Positions 22,331-34,100 of a stretch of DNA of 64,000 bases are shown here, one piece after another. Positions within the stretch are counted from its first letter, which is position 1. Every line of letters starts with the position of its first letter. The translations under genes were made by a program, and so were the position numbers. The notes below the pieces were generated by a model. The model was not told where the DNA came from and searched no databases. It worked only from the letters and a program-made list of their open reading frames with translations. Origin of the DNA: Beta vulgaris subsp. vulgaris (taxonomy: Eukaryota > Streptophyta > Magnoliopsida > Caryophyllales > Amaranthaceae); contig NC_079209.1 of NCBI RefSeq assembly GCF_026745355.1, forward strand, positions 17,233,109-17,297,108, written 5' to 3'.

Positions 22331-23430
22331 CAAGGCTTTGGTTGGAAATCCTGGATGGAAACTTGGTTTCCTTGATCATCTTCATTTCCCTGTACTTGGG
22401 AACCAGGTTCAACAATAGTGGATTCATTCACTAGTGTCATCACTAGTTTCTTCTTCCTCATTGGGAACAGGATGTTGTTCCCTTGGCTTTGTTCCCATGA
22501 CTTCGTCTTCCAAAGTCTCATCAATAAGACTTAGATCTTTTGTCAATCCTATTTCGAAGTCATCTTCAACCTGTGTGCTTGCATCAAATTTATCTGTTTC
22601 ATCAAAAATAACATGCACACTTTCTTCTACACACATAGACCTTTTATTATACACTCTATAAGCCTTGCTACTAGAAGAATATCCTAAGAATACAGCTTCT
22701 TCACTTCTAGCATCAAATTTTCCAATATTTTGTTTCCCATTATTATGAACAAAACATTTACATCCAAATGTTCTGAAATATGTAATATTGGGCTTTTTAC
22801 CAAAATACAGCTCATAGGCGTTTTATTTAATAAAGGTCTTACCATGGCTCGATTTATAATGTGACAAGCAGTATTCACAGCTTCTGCCCAAAAGTTTTTA
22901 GGAAGCCACTAGCTATCACATAGTCCTAGCCATCTCTTCTAGTGTTCTATTCTTCCTTTCAACAACACCATTTTGTTGAGGTGTTCTAGGGGCTGAGAAA
23001 TTGTGATCTAATCCATGTCTCTGCTAAAGTCATCGAACTTAAATTTTCAAACTCTTTACCATGGTCGGATCTAAGGTAAGTAACTTATGACCACTCAAAT
23101 TTTGACTTTCTTTGCAAAGACAAGGAACTCATCATAAGTCTCGTCCTTGCTAGAAAGAAAAATAACCCAAGTAAATCTAGAGAAGTCATCTACAATTACA
23201 ACATATTTCTTTCCACTCCTACTTTGTATCCTCATAGGTCCACATAAATCCATATGATTAACTCTAAAGGTCTTGTGGTACTTACCACATTCTTGGACTT
23301 GAAAGAGGACCTAACATGCTTCCTTTTGCGCATGCATCACCACATGATCTAAATGAAACTTAGTAGAGGGTAAACCTAAAACTAGTTCTTTAGAACGCAG
23401 TTTGTCAAGCAAGAAAAGCTAGCATGACCT
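22331..23430 (-). pseudogene. Integrase of Sirevirus-like element
   Basis: The minus strand shows a GAG pre-integrase region (near 23360-23430), the catalytic start VVIVDDFSRFTWVIFLSSKDE (about 23150), a decayed middle and then FWAEAVNTACHIINRAMVRPLLNKTPM at 22878-22780. An acidic linker (VHVIFDETDKFDAST, 22610-22550) leads into RT. Several stops and frame changes occur. Confidence 0.8.
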
Positions 23431-23870
23431 AGACGCTTGTGCCATAAAATGAATCATCATCAATAACACTAAGGCATGTGAATTTGTTTTTGGGAACAAG
23501 GTTGAGATCCACAACATATGTGTTCCCTTTCCTTGTTCCTTCCAAAATGATATCCTTTGTGCTATTGTTGACAATTAAACATTTTTCACTATTAAACTTC
23601 ACACAGTTCCCTCTATCACAGAATTGGGAAATACTTAACAAGTTATGCTTTAATCCATCAACTAGAAACACATTTCTATGGAATGTGACGATGACTTACC
23701 AACTTTGCCCATGGCAACTATGTTACCTTTCTTGTTGTCACCAAAAGTCACACTTCCACCATTATAGGCTGAGAGTGAGAGAAATCTTGATTTATCTCCA
23801 GTCATATGCTTAGAACAACCACTGTCTAGGTACCATGTGTTGTTCCCCCTCACTCCAACCTGCAAGAAAA
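23429..23870 (-). pseudogene. Aspartic protease of Sirevirus-like element
   Basis: NTWYLDSGCSKHMTGDKSRF carries the DSG active site, followed by GSVTFGDNKKGNIVAMGKVG and then VDGLKHNLLSISQFCDRG. This is the usual copia protease to pre-integrase transition. One frame change lies near 23665. Confidence 0.9.
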
Positions 23871-25626
23871 CTAATTGTTAGAGTTAGGAACCCAATCTTT
23901 CTTGGGTTCCTTTCCTTCAGGAACAATAGATTTCTTTTTCCAAATTACTTTACTTGTTTCCAAGTTCTCATTTATGCGACCAAGTCTTTTAGGACAAGAG
24001 TTCCTAAAATGACCAGTGTTCCCACAAAACATACAAACTTTATCACTTGGTAAATCAACTCTCTTTTTAGGTTTTTCAAATTTCTTTTTGTGATTAAAAC
24101 CAAGACCTTCATTCTTTTGTTTGAGGGTTCTTAATCCAGTTTGGAATAGGTAGCATTTTCTTTTCATTTCTCATTTGGTGCAGTTCCCCTACAAGTTCTT
24201 ATTTTCAATTTCCAAAAATGAAACATGATTTTTCAATTCGTTTATTTCAGATTTGAAACTTTGCAAGGGAACTGACTTAATGTCAAATGAACTTACTTCA
24301 GGAACAAACTCTTTTAGTTGTGATAACTCAAGACTTAACAAGTAGTTCTCTTTTTTAAGATTTTCGAAATCCTCTTTTAATTTAAGATTTTTGTCAAACA
24401 ATTCGAAAAATCTTTTCTCAATATCAATCGAACACTTTTAAGCCAAGAGGTATGTTCCTTTGCTACACTTAAAGATGTTGACATTGTTTTAGTTTAATGG
24501 TTCATCTTTGCAATCATTTACAGCGTCAACAATAAACTCAAATAATTTTTCTTTACTTAAAGAATTAAGACGAGTTTTGATGGTGTCTAGACTTGCCTCA
24601 AGAGATTCAATCTCTTCATCAGATTCGGAATTGTCAGAGCCATAAGACAGAAGTTTGCAGTCTCCTCATTTGGTTGAGGATCATCTTCTTCTCAAGTCAG
24701 AGTCTCCCCATGCAGCAACCATAGCTTTCTTCATGTCAGATCGAGTATAGGAGTTTTTGTATTCTTTGTTCCTATCTCTGCTTCGTTCCCTTCCTTTGCC
24801 TTTTTCTTGTTCCCATTGGGGACAATCCTTGATGAAGTGCTCAGAACTGCCACACTTATGACAAACAAGTTTGTTAGAATATTTCTTATTCTTACCTTTG
24901 TAATCTCCATTCTTCATGTTCCTAAACATTCTTTTGAATTTTCGGATATGTCTCCATTCTCATTGTCCAATTGCAACTCATGAGTCATGAGGGAACCAGC
25001 AAGTTGTTCCAAATTGAATTTAGTAAAGTCCTTAGTTTCCTGTAAGGCAGTGACCTTAGCCATCCATCGATCCCTAGGAAGGCTCCTTAGGACCTTTCGT
25101 ACCTGTTCCTCAGATGTAATAACTTTACCAAGAGATGATAGCTCATTAATAATATTAGTAAAGCGTGTAAACATGTCTTGGATAGACTCTTTAGATTTCA
25201 TTTGAAAAAGTTCATATTAGTTCATCAAAAGATCTATTTTTGATCTCTTAACTTCACTAGTACCTTCATGAGTGACTTTAAGAAGATCCCAAATTTGTTT
25301 TCAGTTTTACATCCCATGACACGATTGTGTTCATGAGGTCCAAGACCACAATGAAGCAGTTTTATAGCAAGAGCATTAATTTCCATCTTTTCTAAATCAG
25401 CTTTATCAAAATCAGATATAGATTTAGGAATTACCTCATTTTTGTCATTAGTGGTAGTGACTTCAAAATCACCTACCTCTATGACTCTCCATACCTGGTA
25501 ATTGTCGGCTATGATAAAGATCTCTATTCTGTTCTTCCAGTAAGTGTAAAACATACCATTGAACATTGGTGGCCTCTGCGTAGAGTACCCTTCTTCCAGT
25601 TTCTCTCTAGTATTCATATTTTTCAA
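23871..25626 (-). pseudogene. Gag of Sirevirus-like element with two CCHC knuckles
   Basis: It starts at 25626 (MKNMNTREKLEEGYSTQRPPMFNG, a UBN2-type gag opening). It continues at 25201-24914 (MKSKESIQDMFTRFTNIINELSSLG) and reaches one knuckle, CHKCGSSEHFIKDC, near 24860, then a coiled-coil-like stretch at 24401-24189. A second knuckle, CMFCGNTGHFRNSC, lies near 24010-24050. The long gag with two knuckles fits Sireviruses. It is broken into at least five frames. Confidence 0.87.
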
Positions 25627-25667
25627 GATCTTGAACTCAACAGGGTTTTCTGAATATTAGAGTTCCC

Positions 25668-25679
25668 GCTCTGATACCA
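25668..25679 (-). other. Primer binding site of Sirevirus-like element
   Basis: The minus strand reads TGGTATCAGAGC (initiator tRNA-Met type), two bases from the 5' LTR at 25682. Confidence 0.93.
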
Positions 25680-25681
25680 AT

Positions 25682-27250
25682 TGTTGTATAATATGAGCAC
25701 TATAAGAGGGCCGGGGGTGAATTATAGTGAGAGAATAAGCTATAATTTTTGCGGAATTAAAAGTAAACTTGGGAACAAACAATGGGAACACGAGAGATTT
25801 TACGAGGAAAAACTTCCTAGGCCTAGTAGGAAGAAACAACCTCGACCACAAGGGATTTTAAACAACTTTCCACTATCATAGGCCAAAACAACTCTGATTA
25901 CAACCTATTACTTCTCTCTCGATTCTCAACTTAAGTCACTCAACTCAAGTTCCCAACGACAGTTCCCAACAACTGACGTTTTCTCTCAAACTTCACTCGA
26001 AGTTCCATTCTCTTTCTCTTTCTCTTGCTTCACTCAAAGCTTTCTCACACTTACAAAGAGTTCACTCAAACCCTTTTTCTCAAAAATACACTTTATAAAA
26101 TAATGGAAGAGTAATAGACTCGATTAATGTAAGTATGAATTCTCTTAAGGAAAAGGCACTGACACTTTAGATAACTCAAGAAAAATTAACTAAGTCAGAC
26201 ACAATTTTGCTCAAATGAAATAGGCGCCTATTTATAGACAATTAAGACAAGACATGTTCTCCACTAATTTAGACCATTATCACATGTTCTCCATGATGTT
26301 TTATTAATTAATTAAAATAAATTAATTATTTCATGTCATGTAAAGCATCCACTATTCCACTACTGCACTTCATAGAAGCAGTAACACATTACGTGGTTTT
26401 TACAAACTTGGAGCTTAATTAAACTTATTTAATTAAATAAATACTTGGAGGATAATTAACTTAAGCCACTAAATCCACTAACTACATAAAACGTGTAGCT
26501 GTAGACTTTAGGCGTGTAATCTAGTTTTTAGGAAATAAATAAATAAAATACTTTAGCTAGTTTTTAGGAAAAATATCTTTTATAAAACCGGAAAACAGTT
26601 TTTATAATTTAAAAATCCGAAACATTTAAAAACCGGAAATATTAAATTTTCGAAAACTAAATCTTTTAAATAAAACATAAAAGATAAAATATATATTTTA
26701 AAAAAGATAATATTTGAAAATCAATTAATTTAAAACCAGGAAATCTTTTTCAAATCTTTTCCTAACAAACTTAAACTAACTTCCTAAAATAATGGATCTT
26801 AGTCAAAAAATTCCTAAAAACTCTAACAACTATATTGGGCACAGATTTCACTTAGGCGCACAATATTAGAATCACTTAGGAGTTCCTAAATTAGTTTTAA
26901 GTCTTGTTCCCTAATCTTTAAGTCTTGTTCCTTAGCCTTGTTCCTATAGTGCCAGGTCTGTTCCTTTCATGGGAACATAACCAAGTTCCTTTGAGAATTC
27001 ACCACGAACTTAATTAAGCTTTTACTCAACCTTAACAAGAAGATTAACAAATACCCTAATGTATTCTAATCTTCATTCCATGCTTGATTCTTCATCTCTC
27101 GAACATCTTTACTTCGATCTTGATTAATTCTCCGCTTTAATCTTCAATCAAGTATTCTCTTAGCTCGAGCATGAATTACCTTGCAACAACATAAATAAAA
27201 TATACTGTGTCTTTTGTGGTTAGGTCATCTTCAAAACTCAAGGGTCAGCA
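25682..27250 (-). repeat. 5' LTR of Sirevirus-like element
   Basis: This 1569-bp LTR is the partner of 16273-17822. It begins TGTTGTATAATATGAGC and ends GGGTCAGCA, followed immediately by the duplicated TTACC. Confidence 0.92.
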
Positions 27251-27599
27251 TTACCGTAACAGAGATAAAAGCAAATATTGTCATTTCCACAAGGATTGTG
27301 GTCATGAGACCAACGAGTGCAAGCATTTGAAGAGAGCATTAGAAGATCTGGCCCGAAAGGGAAAAATGAATTCTTATCTACCTTCGTCAGGAAGGAAATT
27401 CCAGAAGAAAGTTAACTTTCAGGCAAGAAGGAAGGATGATGAAAGGACAGATGATGATGTAGTAATGGTCATTTCAGGAGGATTCGCGGCCGGAGGTCCA
27501 ACAAATCGCGACCACAAGAACTATTTAAGGGAACTCAGTCAGGTTATGCTCACCAACCAGGCCGAGTTAGATCCTTTTCCCAAAATAGTGGTCAGCTAG
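27251..27599 (+). pseudogene. Gag C-terminus of Tat-type element (after Sirevirus insertion)
   Basis: Reading resumes after the TTACC duplication with KYCHFHKDCGHETNECKHLKRALEDLARKG, a zinc-knuckle-like segment typical of Tat gag, then SGRKFQKKVNFQAR. It ends at an in-frame TAG (27597-27599); the downstream protease is in the same frame. Confidence 0.88.
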
Positions 27600-27933
27600 T
27601 TGGACCGAGGAAAGATAAGGACGCCGCATGATGACCCACTAGTTGTGGAAATGAAGATTGCCAACCTCAGGGTTAGGCGAATTCTGATTGATACCGGAAG
27701 CTCTACTGATATAATCAGTGCTGATTGTTTATCTCGGTTGAAGTTTCATGAACATGATCTGGTGCCTGTAAATCATCCTATAATCGGCTTCGGCGGAGGA
27801 ATCATTCATCCTTTGGGGACTGTCACCCTACCCGTCAGAGTTGGGGAAAAAGATGCTGCTCAGACGCTTTTTGTGAAATTTTTGGTAGTACGGGACTTGA
27901 CTGCTTATAATGTCATTCTCGGACGCCTACCTT
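27600..27933 (+). pseudogene. Aspartic protease of Tat-type element
   Basis: Same frame as the gag C-terminus, separated from it by the TAG. It contains PHDDPLVVEMKIANLRVRR, the active site LIDTGSSTDII near 27690-27710, and TAYNVILGR at the end. A frameshift near 27930 breaks the link to the RT frame. Confidence 0.9.
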
Positions 27934-27967
27934 AAATCACATCAAGGCTGTTATTGTTCCACATCTA

Positions 27968-29758
27968 ATGCTGATGAAGTTCGAGTGTGATGGGGGGGGG
28001 AAGATTGGAACTCTTTATGGAGATCAGCAAGCTGCTACAGAATGCTACCTTACCACCCTCAAACCATCATCATGGAAAGAAAAGGCAGAGCATCCGAAGG
28101 TAAAGGAAGATAATTCGGCTGAGAAGGTGAAGGGTCAGATTATTGAGATAAAGCAAGAGGTAGAGAAGGTGCAAGTGCTACCCCAGCCTGAGAGGAAGCC
28201 GTCAGTGCCCTTACCTAGCAAGAAAAGGAGGTGTTTGGCTATTAAAGAGGAAAGGAATTCATCTGAGGAGGTTATGGTGATAATGAGCTTGGGACTAGAA
28301 CGTCCAGAGCTAGTAGAAAGCCCGGTAAAGATCTGTTTAAGACGAGAGCGTCCAGAAAGGACATTAAAGATTGGGTCTGTCCTGAATTCTGAAATTAAGG
28401 ACGTCTTGGTCGCGCTGCTAAAAGAATTCGAAGATGTTTTTGCCTATACCGTGGAGGAAATGCCAGGGATAGATCCTGAAGTTGCGGTGCATAGGCTGAA
28501 TATTGAGCCGGGGCAGAAGCAAGTCCGGCAAAAGAAAAGGCATCTTGGGCCGGCCAGGAATCAAGCCGTCGACCAAGAGGTCCAAAAGCTTCTCAAATCC
28601 AAATTTATCTGTGAAACCTATTATCCAGATTGGGTGGCAAATGTGGTAATGGTCCCCAAGCCGAATGGTACTTGGAGGATGTGTGTAGATTACACGGATT
28701 TGAACAAGGCTTGTCCTAAAGACAGCTTTACAATACCCAAGATTGACCGGCTCGTTGATTCTACAACAGGACATGCACTGCTTAGTTTCATGGACGCCTA
28801 CTCAGGCTTCCAGCAAATTCCCATGTGGCCGAACGATCAGGATAAAACCTCTTTCATCACGGAAAAAGGGTTATATGGCTGGCTTCGGATGCCATTCGGC
28901 TTGAGGAATGCGTCGGCCACCTTTCAAAGGCTCATCAACACTGTTTTTCAGCCGCAGCTTGGCAAAAATATGAAGGCTTATATTGACGATATGATCGTCA
29001 AGTGTCGAGAAGAAAAAGATCACTTGGAAGATTTCAGAGAAACCTTCATCACTTTGAGAAAGTACAAGTTAAAGCTCAATCCGCAGAAATGCGTTTTCGG
29101 TGTAGTGGCCGGGAAGTTTCTAGGGTTTTTGGTCGATCAACGAGGGATTGAGGCCAACCTTGACAAGATTCAAGCAATTCTAGATATGACCTCGCCGTCC
29201 AAGGTCAAGGAGGTTCAGCGTCTGACGGGATGTCTAGCTGCTCTTGGACGGTTTCTTTCAAAATCAGGAGATAAGTGTCATCACTTCTTTGCGACTATAA
29301 AAAAGAATGCAAAGTTGAATGGACGGAGGAAGCAGAAAAAAGCACTTCAGCAAGTTAAAGAACATCTTCGGCAGTTACCAAGGCTAATAAGCCCGGTCGA
29401 AGGAGAAAACTTGTATGTTTACTTGGCCGTGTCCCCATTCGCGGTAAGTGTTGTTGTCCTCGCTGAGAGAGATTCAGTACAAATACCCGTCTACTTTGTT
29501 AGCCATGTGGTAAAGGACACAGAAGGCAGGTATTCATCCAGAGAGAAGTTCAGCCTGGCGCTGTTAATGGCCAGCCGAAAATTGAGGCCTTATTTTCTTG
29601 CTCACAGTATTCTTGTTTATACAGACCAGCCGTTAAGGAAAGTATTGCATAAGATGGACGCATCCGGCAGAAGGTTGAAGTGGGCAGTTGAGCTCAATAT
29701 GTTTGATCTGACGTTCGAGCCTCGAAAAGCAATTAAGGGGCAAGCTCTGGCAGACTTT
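27968..29758 (+). pseudogene. Reverse transcriptase and first RNase H of Tat-type element
   Basis: An uninterrupted ~597-codon frame. The N-terminal linker is Lys/Glu-rich. RT motifs run from EEMPGIDPEVAVHRLN through VVMVPKPNGTWRMCVDYTDLNKACPKDSF, SFMDAYSGFQQIPM, MPFGLRNASATFQRL and the catalytic YIDDMIV (about 28980). The first RNase H follows: VYFVSHVVKDTEGRYSSREK, LVYTDQPLRKVLHK, FEPRKAIKGQALADF. The frame ends one codon into the CACTA insertion at 29759 and resumes at 41480. This is the best-preserved retroelement ORF in the window. Confidence 0.93.
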
Positions 29759-30000
29759 CACTAGGGGAAAAAATCAGAAGGGCTGCGCAGGTAGGGCTGC
29801 GCATTTTTAAAAAGCGCAGCCCTACTTTTGAAGGGCTGCGCCTTTTAAAAAAAGCGCAGCCCTTCAAAGAAAAGGGCTGCGCTTTTTTTAAAAAGCGCAG
29901 CCCTACCTAGAGAAGGGCTGCGCCTTCCAAAAAAGCGCAGCCCTTCTCTAGGTAGGGCTGCGCTTTTTAAAAAAGGCGCAGCCCTACTTGCTGGGTATTT
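29759..30000. repeat. Left subterminal AGGGCTGCGC palindrome array
   Basis: Five consecutive inverted pairs of AGGGCTGCGC / GCGCAGCCCT with A/T spacers occur, each able to form a 30-40-nt hairpin. The region 29906-29960 also forms a larger palindrome (CCTACCTAGAGAAGGGC...GCCCTTCTCTAGGTAGG). These are candidate binding sites for the element's own protein at its termini. Confidence 0.9.
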
Positions 30001-30789
30001 TTTTTTTTTGTTCGATATACTCTATGCATGCGCGCCTTATTCCCCCCATTCTCTTCACTTCATTCTTTCCATCTTCACTTCTTTCTACCCCAAAGTTGTG
30101 CGAAAATATTCCCCCCATTCTCTTCGAGTGTTGCACCACCACCACCACCACTACTTTGCCCTAATTCGAGCACCACCACTACTTTGCTCGCGCACCACCA
30201 CTTTGCACCACCATATTCGCGCACCACCACTTTTCGCACACCACCACAATTCGCACACCACCTTACGCAGCACCCCCACATTGGTCCCCACCCCTTGCGC
30301 ACCACCACCTTGCGCACCACAATTCATCACTTCTTAGTTTCTTCTCTTCTCTTCTCTTTTCTTCTCTTCTCCACCATTTAGTGGTTATTAGGTATGGATT
30401 AATTTTGTTTTTAAGTTACTTTTGTTTTTGTTAATTGAATTAAATGGTTAATGTGCAATGTGGGTTTTTCAATTGTAGGAAGAAGAGGCTAAGGAAGGCA
30501 AGTAAAGTTCCAAGTATCTCTTTTCTCTTCATTGCTCGTCGTTGGTGTTAAGAGGTAACTATTTTAACATGTAGACAAAGTTGATAATTATTGAATGTAT
30601 ATATGTATTTTTTTTAATGAATAATATATTATTTGTTGATATGAGATTGTATGAAAACGCAATGTGATTTAGCTATATATATGAAAATATATAAGTAGTT
30701 GTTTGAATCATCATCATATATGCCTAGATACCCGTTCAAGACTTACTCATTAGGGGTAAGTCTTGAATAGTCCCCGGTTTGGGACTGTT
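30001..30789 (+). other. CACTA 5' leader: CAC-rich low complexity, introns, small hairpins
   Basis: 30010-30370 is CACCACCAC- and TTCTCTTC-rich low-complexity DNA; the His/Thr/Pro ORFs there are not convincing proteins. 30420-30600 has intron-like T-rich sequence with a TTGTAG/GAAGAAG acceptor. A perfect 12-bp hairpin (TTCAAGACTTAC, 9-nt loop) is at 30735-30767, and AGTCCC/GGGACT is at about 30770-30786. This is likely untranslated exon and intron of the transposase gene. Confidence 0.45.
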
Positions 30790-31006
30790 CTTGGACGTTT
30801 GATCTCACTTAGGTGGTGAATGTGTGTCTTCTTTTCAATTCTGAGGAAAATCTTGGCTTATCGTTTCGCTACATTGTTCTCTGGGTACATATGTAGATAA
30901 GCAATTATCTACATTGTGTACTTGGAGAACTGTAGGGAAATGCTGCCGGATTTTCCTTAGAATTGGAAAGTTGGCATATATTCACTAGTGAGATTAGACG
31001 TCCAAG
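30790..31006 (+). ncRNA. Candidate long-hairpin RNA (miRNA-precursor-like foldback)
   Basis: The ~217 nt fold on themselves about a centre near 30902. The apex is TGTAGATAA/GCAA/TTATCTACA. Moving out, CTACATTGTTCTCTGGGTACA pairs imperfectly with the segment at about 30915-30935, TCAATTCTGAGGAAAATC with GATTTTCCTTAGAATTGG, and CTTGGACGTTTGATCTCACT with its inverse ending at 31006. It lies between the CACTA terminus and the TNP2 start, on the transposase sense strand. It could be a pre-miRNA-like or siRNA-producing hairpin, or a small foldback element inserted in the leader. Pairing is seen in sequence; expression is unknown. Confidence 0.4.
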
Positions 31007-31187
31007 GATGGGTTAGGTTGGAGTGATAAGGACCTTTGACTGCATGCATACAATTGAACATGTGACTATCTTAGCTTGTTGTATACGTGTGTGATTTGAA
31101 TATGTGAGTGTATGTGTACTTTAATAATGATTGATGCATTATAATGAATGTTGTGTTTAATTATTAGAGGTGGTCTTCTTGAATGAG

Positions 31188-34100
31188 ATGGATCGTACTT
31201 GGATGTATGGTAGTCGTGAATCGATTGAGTTTGTGAATGGGGTCTCGGAATTCTGTAGAAGTGCATTAGAATATCAAACATCCTCTGGAGCAGTCGACTT
31301 TTATTGTCCTTGTTTGGATTGTAGAAATGTGAGCAAGGTTAGTAGTATACATGTGGTTAGGGAGCATGTATTTCGCCGTGGGTTTAGGCCTCAATACCAT
31401 GTATGGATTTGGCATGGTGAGCAGGGGAGGTATATGGGAAGCTCTGGATTAAAGAATGATGTATGTGAAGAAAAAAAGAAGGATGATGATGAGTTAGGGG
31501 ATGAGAATTTGGATGATGAATTTGGAGATGATGATAGGGATCGGGTAGACGAGATGATACACGAGGTTGAAGATCAGTCGTGTAGACGACCTCGTATTTT
31601 TGAGTCTATGTCTAAGGCTGCTGAAAAGCCGTTGTATCCAGGTTGTACAAAGTACACCAAACTTTCTGCGTGGTAACACTGTTCAACATTAAGTCGAACG
31701 CTGGTTGGACGGACTCTAGTTTCACATCGTTGTTGGAAGTTTTAGCTGAGATGCTCCCTGAAGGAAATGAACTGCCAAAGTCGTACTATTATGCGAAGAA
31801 GTTGATGTGTCCTTTGGGTTTAGAGTACGAGCGGATACATGCTTGTCCTAACGATTGTGTGCTTTATCGTAATGAGTATGAGCATTTACATGAGTGTCCA
31901 CGTTGTGGATTGTCGAGGTACAAGCGTGAAGGAGCTGGAGGTAGTGAAGGACCACCAGCCAAGGTGTTGTGGTATCTACCCATAATACCTAGATTTAAGC
32001 GCATGTTCTCAATGAAAGGAGATGCGAAGAATTTGAGGTGGCATGCAGATCGTAGGAAGAAAGACGGTCTGCTCAAGCATCCGGCTGATTCGCCTGAGTG
32101 GAAAACTATCGACAGGGTGCATAAGTCATTTGGTAATGAGGATAGGAATCTGAGGCTTGGATTATGTACGGATGGCATGAACCCTTTTGGCAATCTCAGC
32201 TCGCAGCATAGCACATGGCCAGTAGTTTTAGTGGTTTATAACTTGCCTCCTTGGTTGTGCATGAAACGCAAGTACATGATGTTGTCGCTTCTTATATCGG
32301 GGCCCAAACAACCTGGAAATGACATAGATGTATACCTTCAGCCGCTTGTTGAAGATTTACAGAAGATGTGGAACGAAGGAGTGTTAGTATTTGATGCGTA
32401 TGCTAATGAGATGTTCACTCTGCGTGCCATGCTTTTTTGTACTATGAACGATTATCCAGCTTATGGGAACTTATCTGGGTATAAGACTAAAGGAAAACAA
32501 CCTTGCCCGATTTGTTTAGATGACATGAAATCTACACACCTTAAGGGCTGCAAACATGTGTATATGCGCACACGAAGGCTCCTCAGCCGCGACCATCCCT
32601 ATCGGTTTAAGAAGAAGGCATTCGATGGGACGGTTGAAGAAGAAGTTGCTCATAGACCATTAACTGGTACTGAAGTTTATAATCAGGTGAAGGGCATTGA
32701 AACAGTCTTTGGTAAACCTGCTAGTGAGGTTGATAGACCTACAGGATTATGGAAAAAACAGTCCATTTTTTGGAAACTCCCATATTGGAAAGATCTAAAG
32801 GTCAGACATTGTTTGGATGTCATGCACATAGAGAAGAATGTTTGTGAAGCTATTATCGCGACACTTATGAATATTCCGGGTAAGACAAAAGATGTTAAGG
32901 CGTCACGACTTTACTTGGAACAAGAGGGGATTCGACCAGAGTTGTGGGCTCAGAAAAGGGACGGAAGAAAGAAGAAAAGAGGGGAGGAAAGGGTTGATGA
33001 TGATGAAACACAGAAAAGTAAAAAGGTGGAGGATTCGGAGAGGAATTATTTGCCACCAGCTTGCTACACGATGTCGCGTGCAGAGAAACGGATTTTTTGC
33101 GAGTCATTGTATGGCATTAAGGTCCCTACTGGCTACTCATCGAATATGAAGCGCTTTGTTACCTTAAATGGTGAGTTGAAGTTATCGAGTATGAAATCGC
33201 ACGATTGTCATGTCATGATGCAAGTATTCTTACCGATTGCAATTCGTGGGATACTTCCAAAGCATGTGAGGCACACCATTACAGAACTGTGTTCATTTTT
33301 TCATTCAATCTGCAGCAAAGTCCTAGACCCGTCGACCCTCGATTCCTTGCAGACTAGAGTAGTTGAAACTCTATGCAAATTTGAGATGTATTTCCCCCCT
33401 GCATTCTTTGACATTATGGTCCATCTCATTGTCCATCTAGTTCGAGAAATTAAGCTGTGTGGTCCAGTGTTTTTGAGGTGGTGCTATCCTTTTGAGAGAT
33501 ATATGGGAACTTTGAAAGATAAAGTTCGTAATCCTGCACAACCAGAAGGTAGTATAATTCAAGGGATTGTGGGTGAAGAGATCAGTAATTTTGTGGCTGA
33601 GTATTTTGCTAGTGTTGATCCTGTTGGACTTCCGACATCCCGACACGAGGGCAGACTTGAGGGCAAGGGTACAATTGGTTCAAAATTGATCACACCTTCC
33701 GTAGAAAAGCGTAAACAAGCTCACTTATTTGTATTGCATCACGTACCAGATGTCCATCCTTATTTAAGTGAACATATGGAGGAATTACGTGTTAGCAATC
33801 CTGGAAAAGGAGTGAGGGCATTGACGCAAATGCATAACAAGACTTTCATTGATTGGTTTCATAAACGAGTACTCAATGATTTGGATGAAAGTGTTCCTGA
33901 AACAGTCAAGTGGTTAGCATTTGGTCCTCGTGAAGCTGTACGCTCTTATGAGGGTTATGATATTAATGGGTATACTTTTTGGACTGAACGTCAAGATCTC
34001 AAGTCAAGATCGCAACAAAATAGTGGTGTTTCACTTGTGGCGTCGTCTACACAATATGCAAGCTCGAAAGATAAGTCGCCTGTACATGCTGAAAGCAACT

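Larger units (their letters stand above)
16273..27250 (-). mobile_element. Sirevirus-like Ty1/copia retrotransposon, TSD TTACC
   Basis: LTRs at 16273-17822 and 25682-27250 share TGTTGTATAATATGAGC... ends. The 5-bp duplication TTACC is at 16268-16272 and 27251-27255. The minus-strand order is LTR, PBS, gag (with two CCHC knuckles), protease, integrase, RT, RNase H, an extra downstream ORF, PPT, LTR. The protease YLDSGCSKHMTGD and RT style are Sirevirus-like. The element is 10,978 bp and lies in gag of the Tat element. Confidence 0.93.

Noticed and set aside
30008..30381. His/Thr/Pro-rich ORFs in the CACTA leader
   Set aside because: They come from a CACCAC microsatellite; overlapping ORFs in other frames are equally long.
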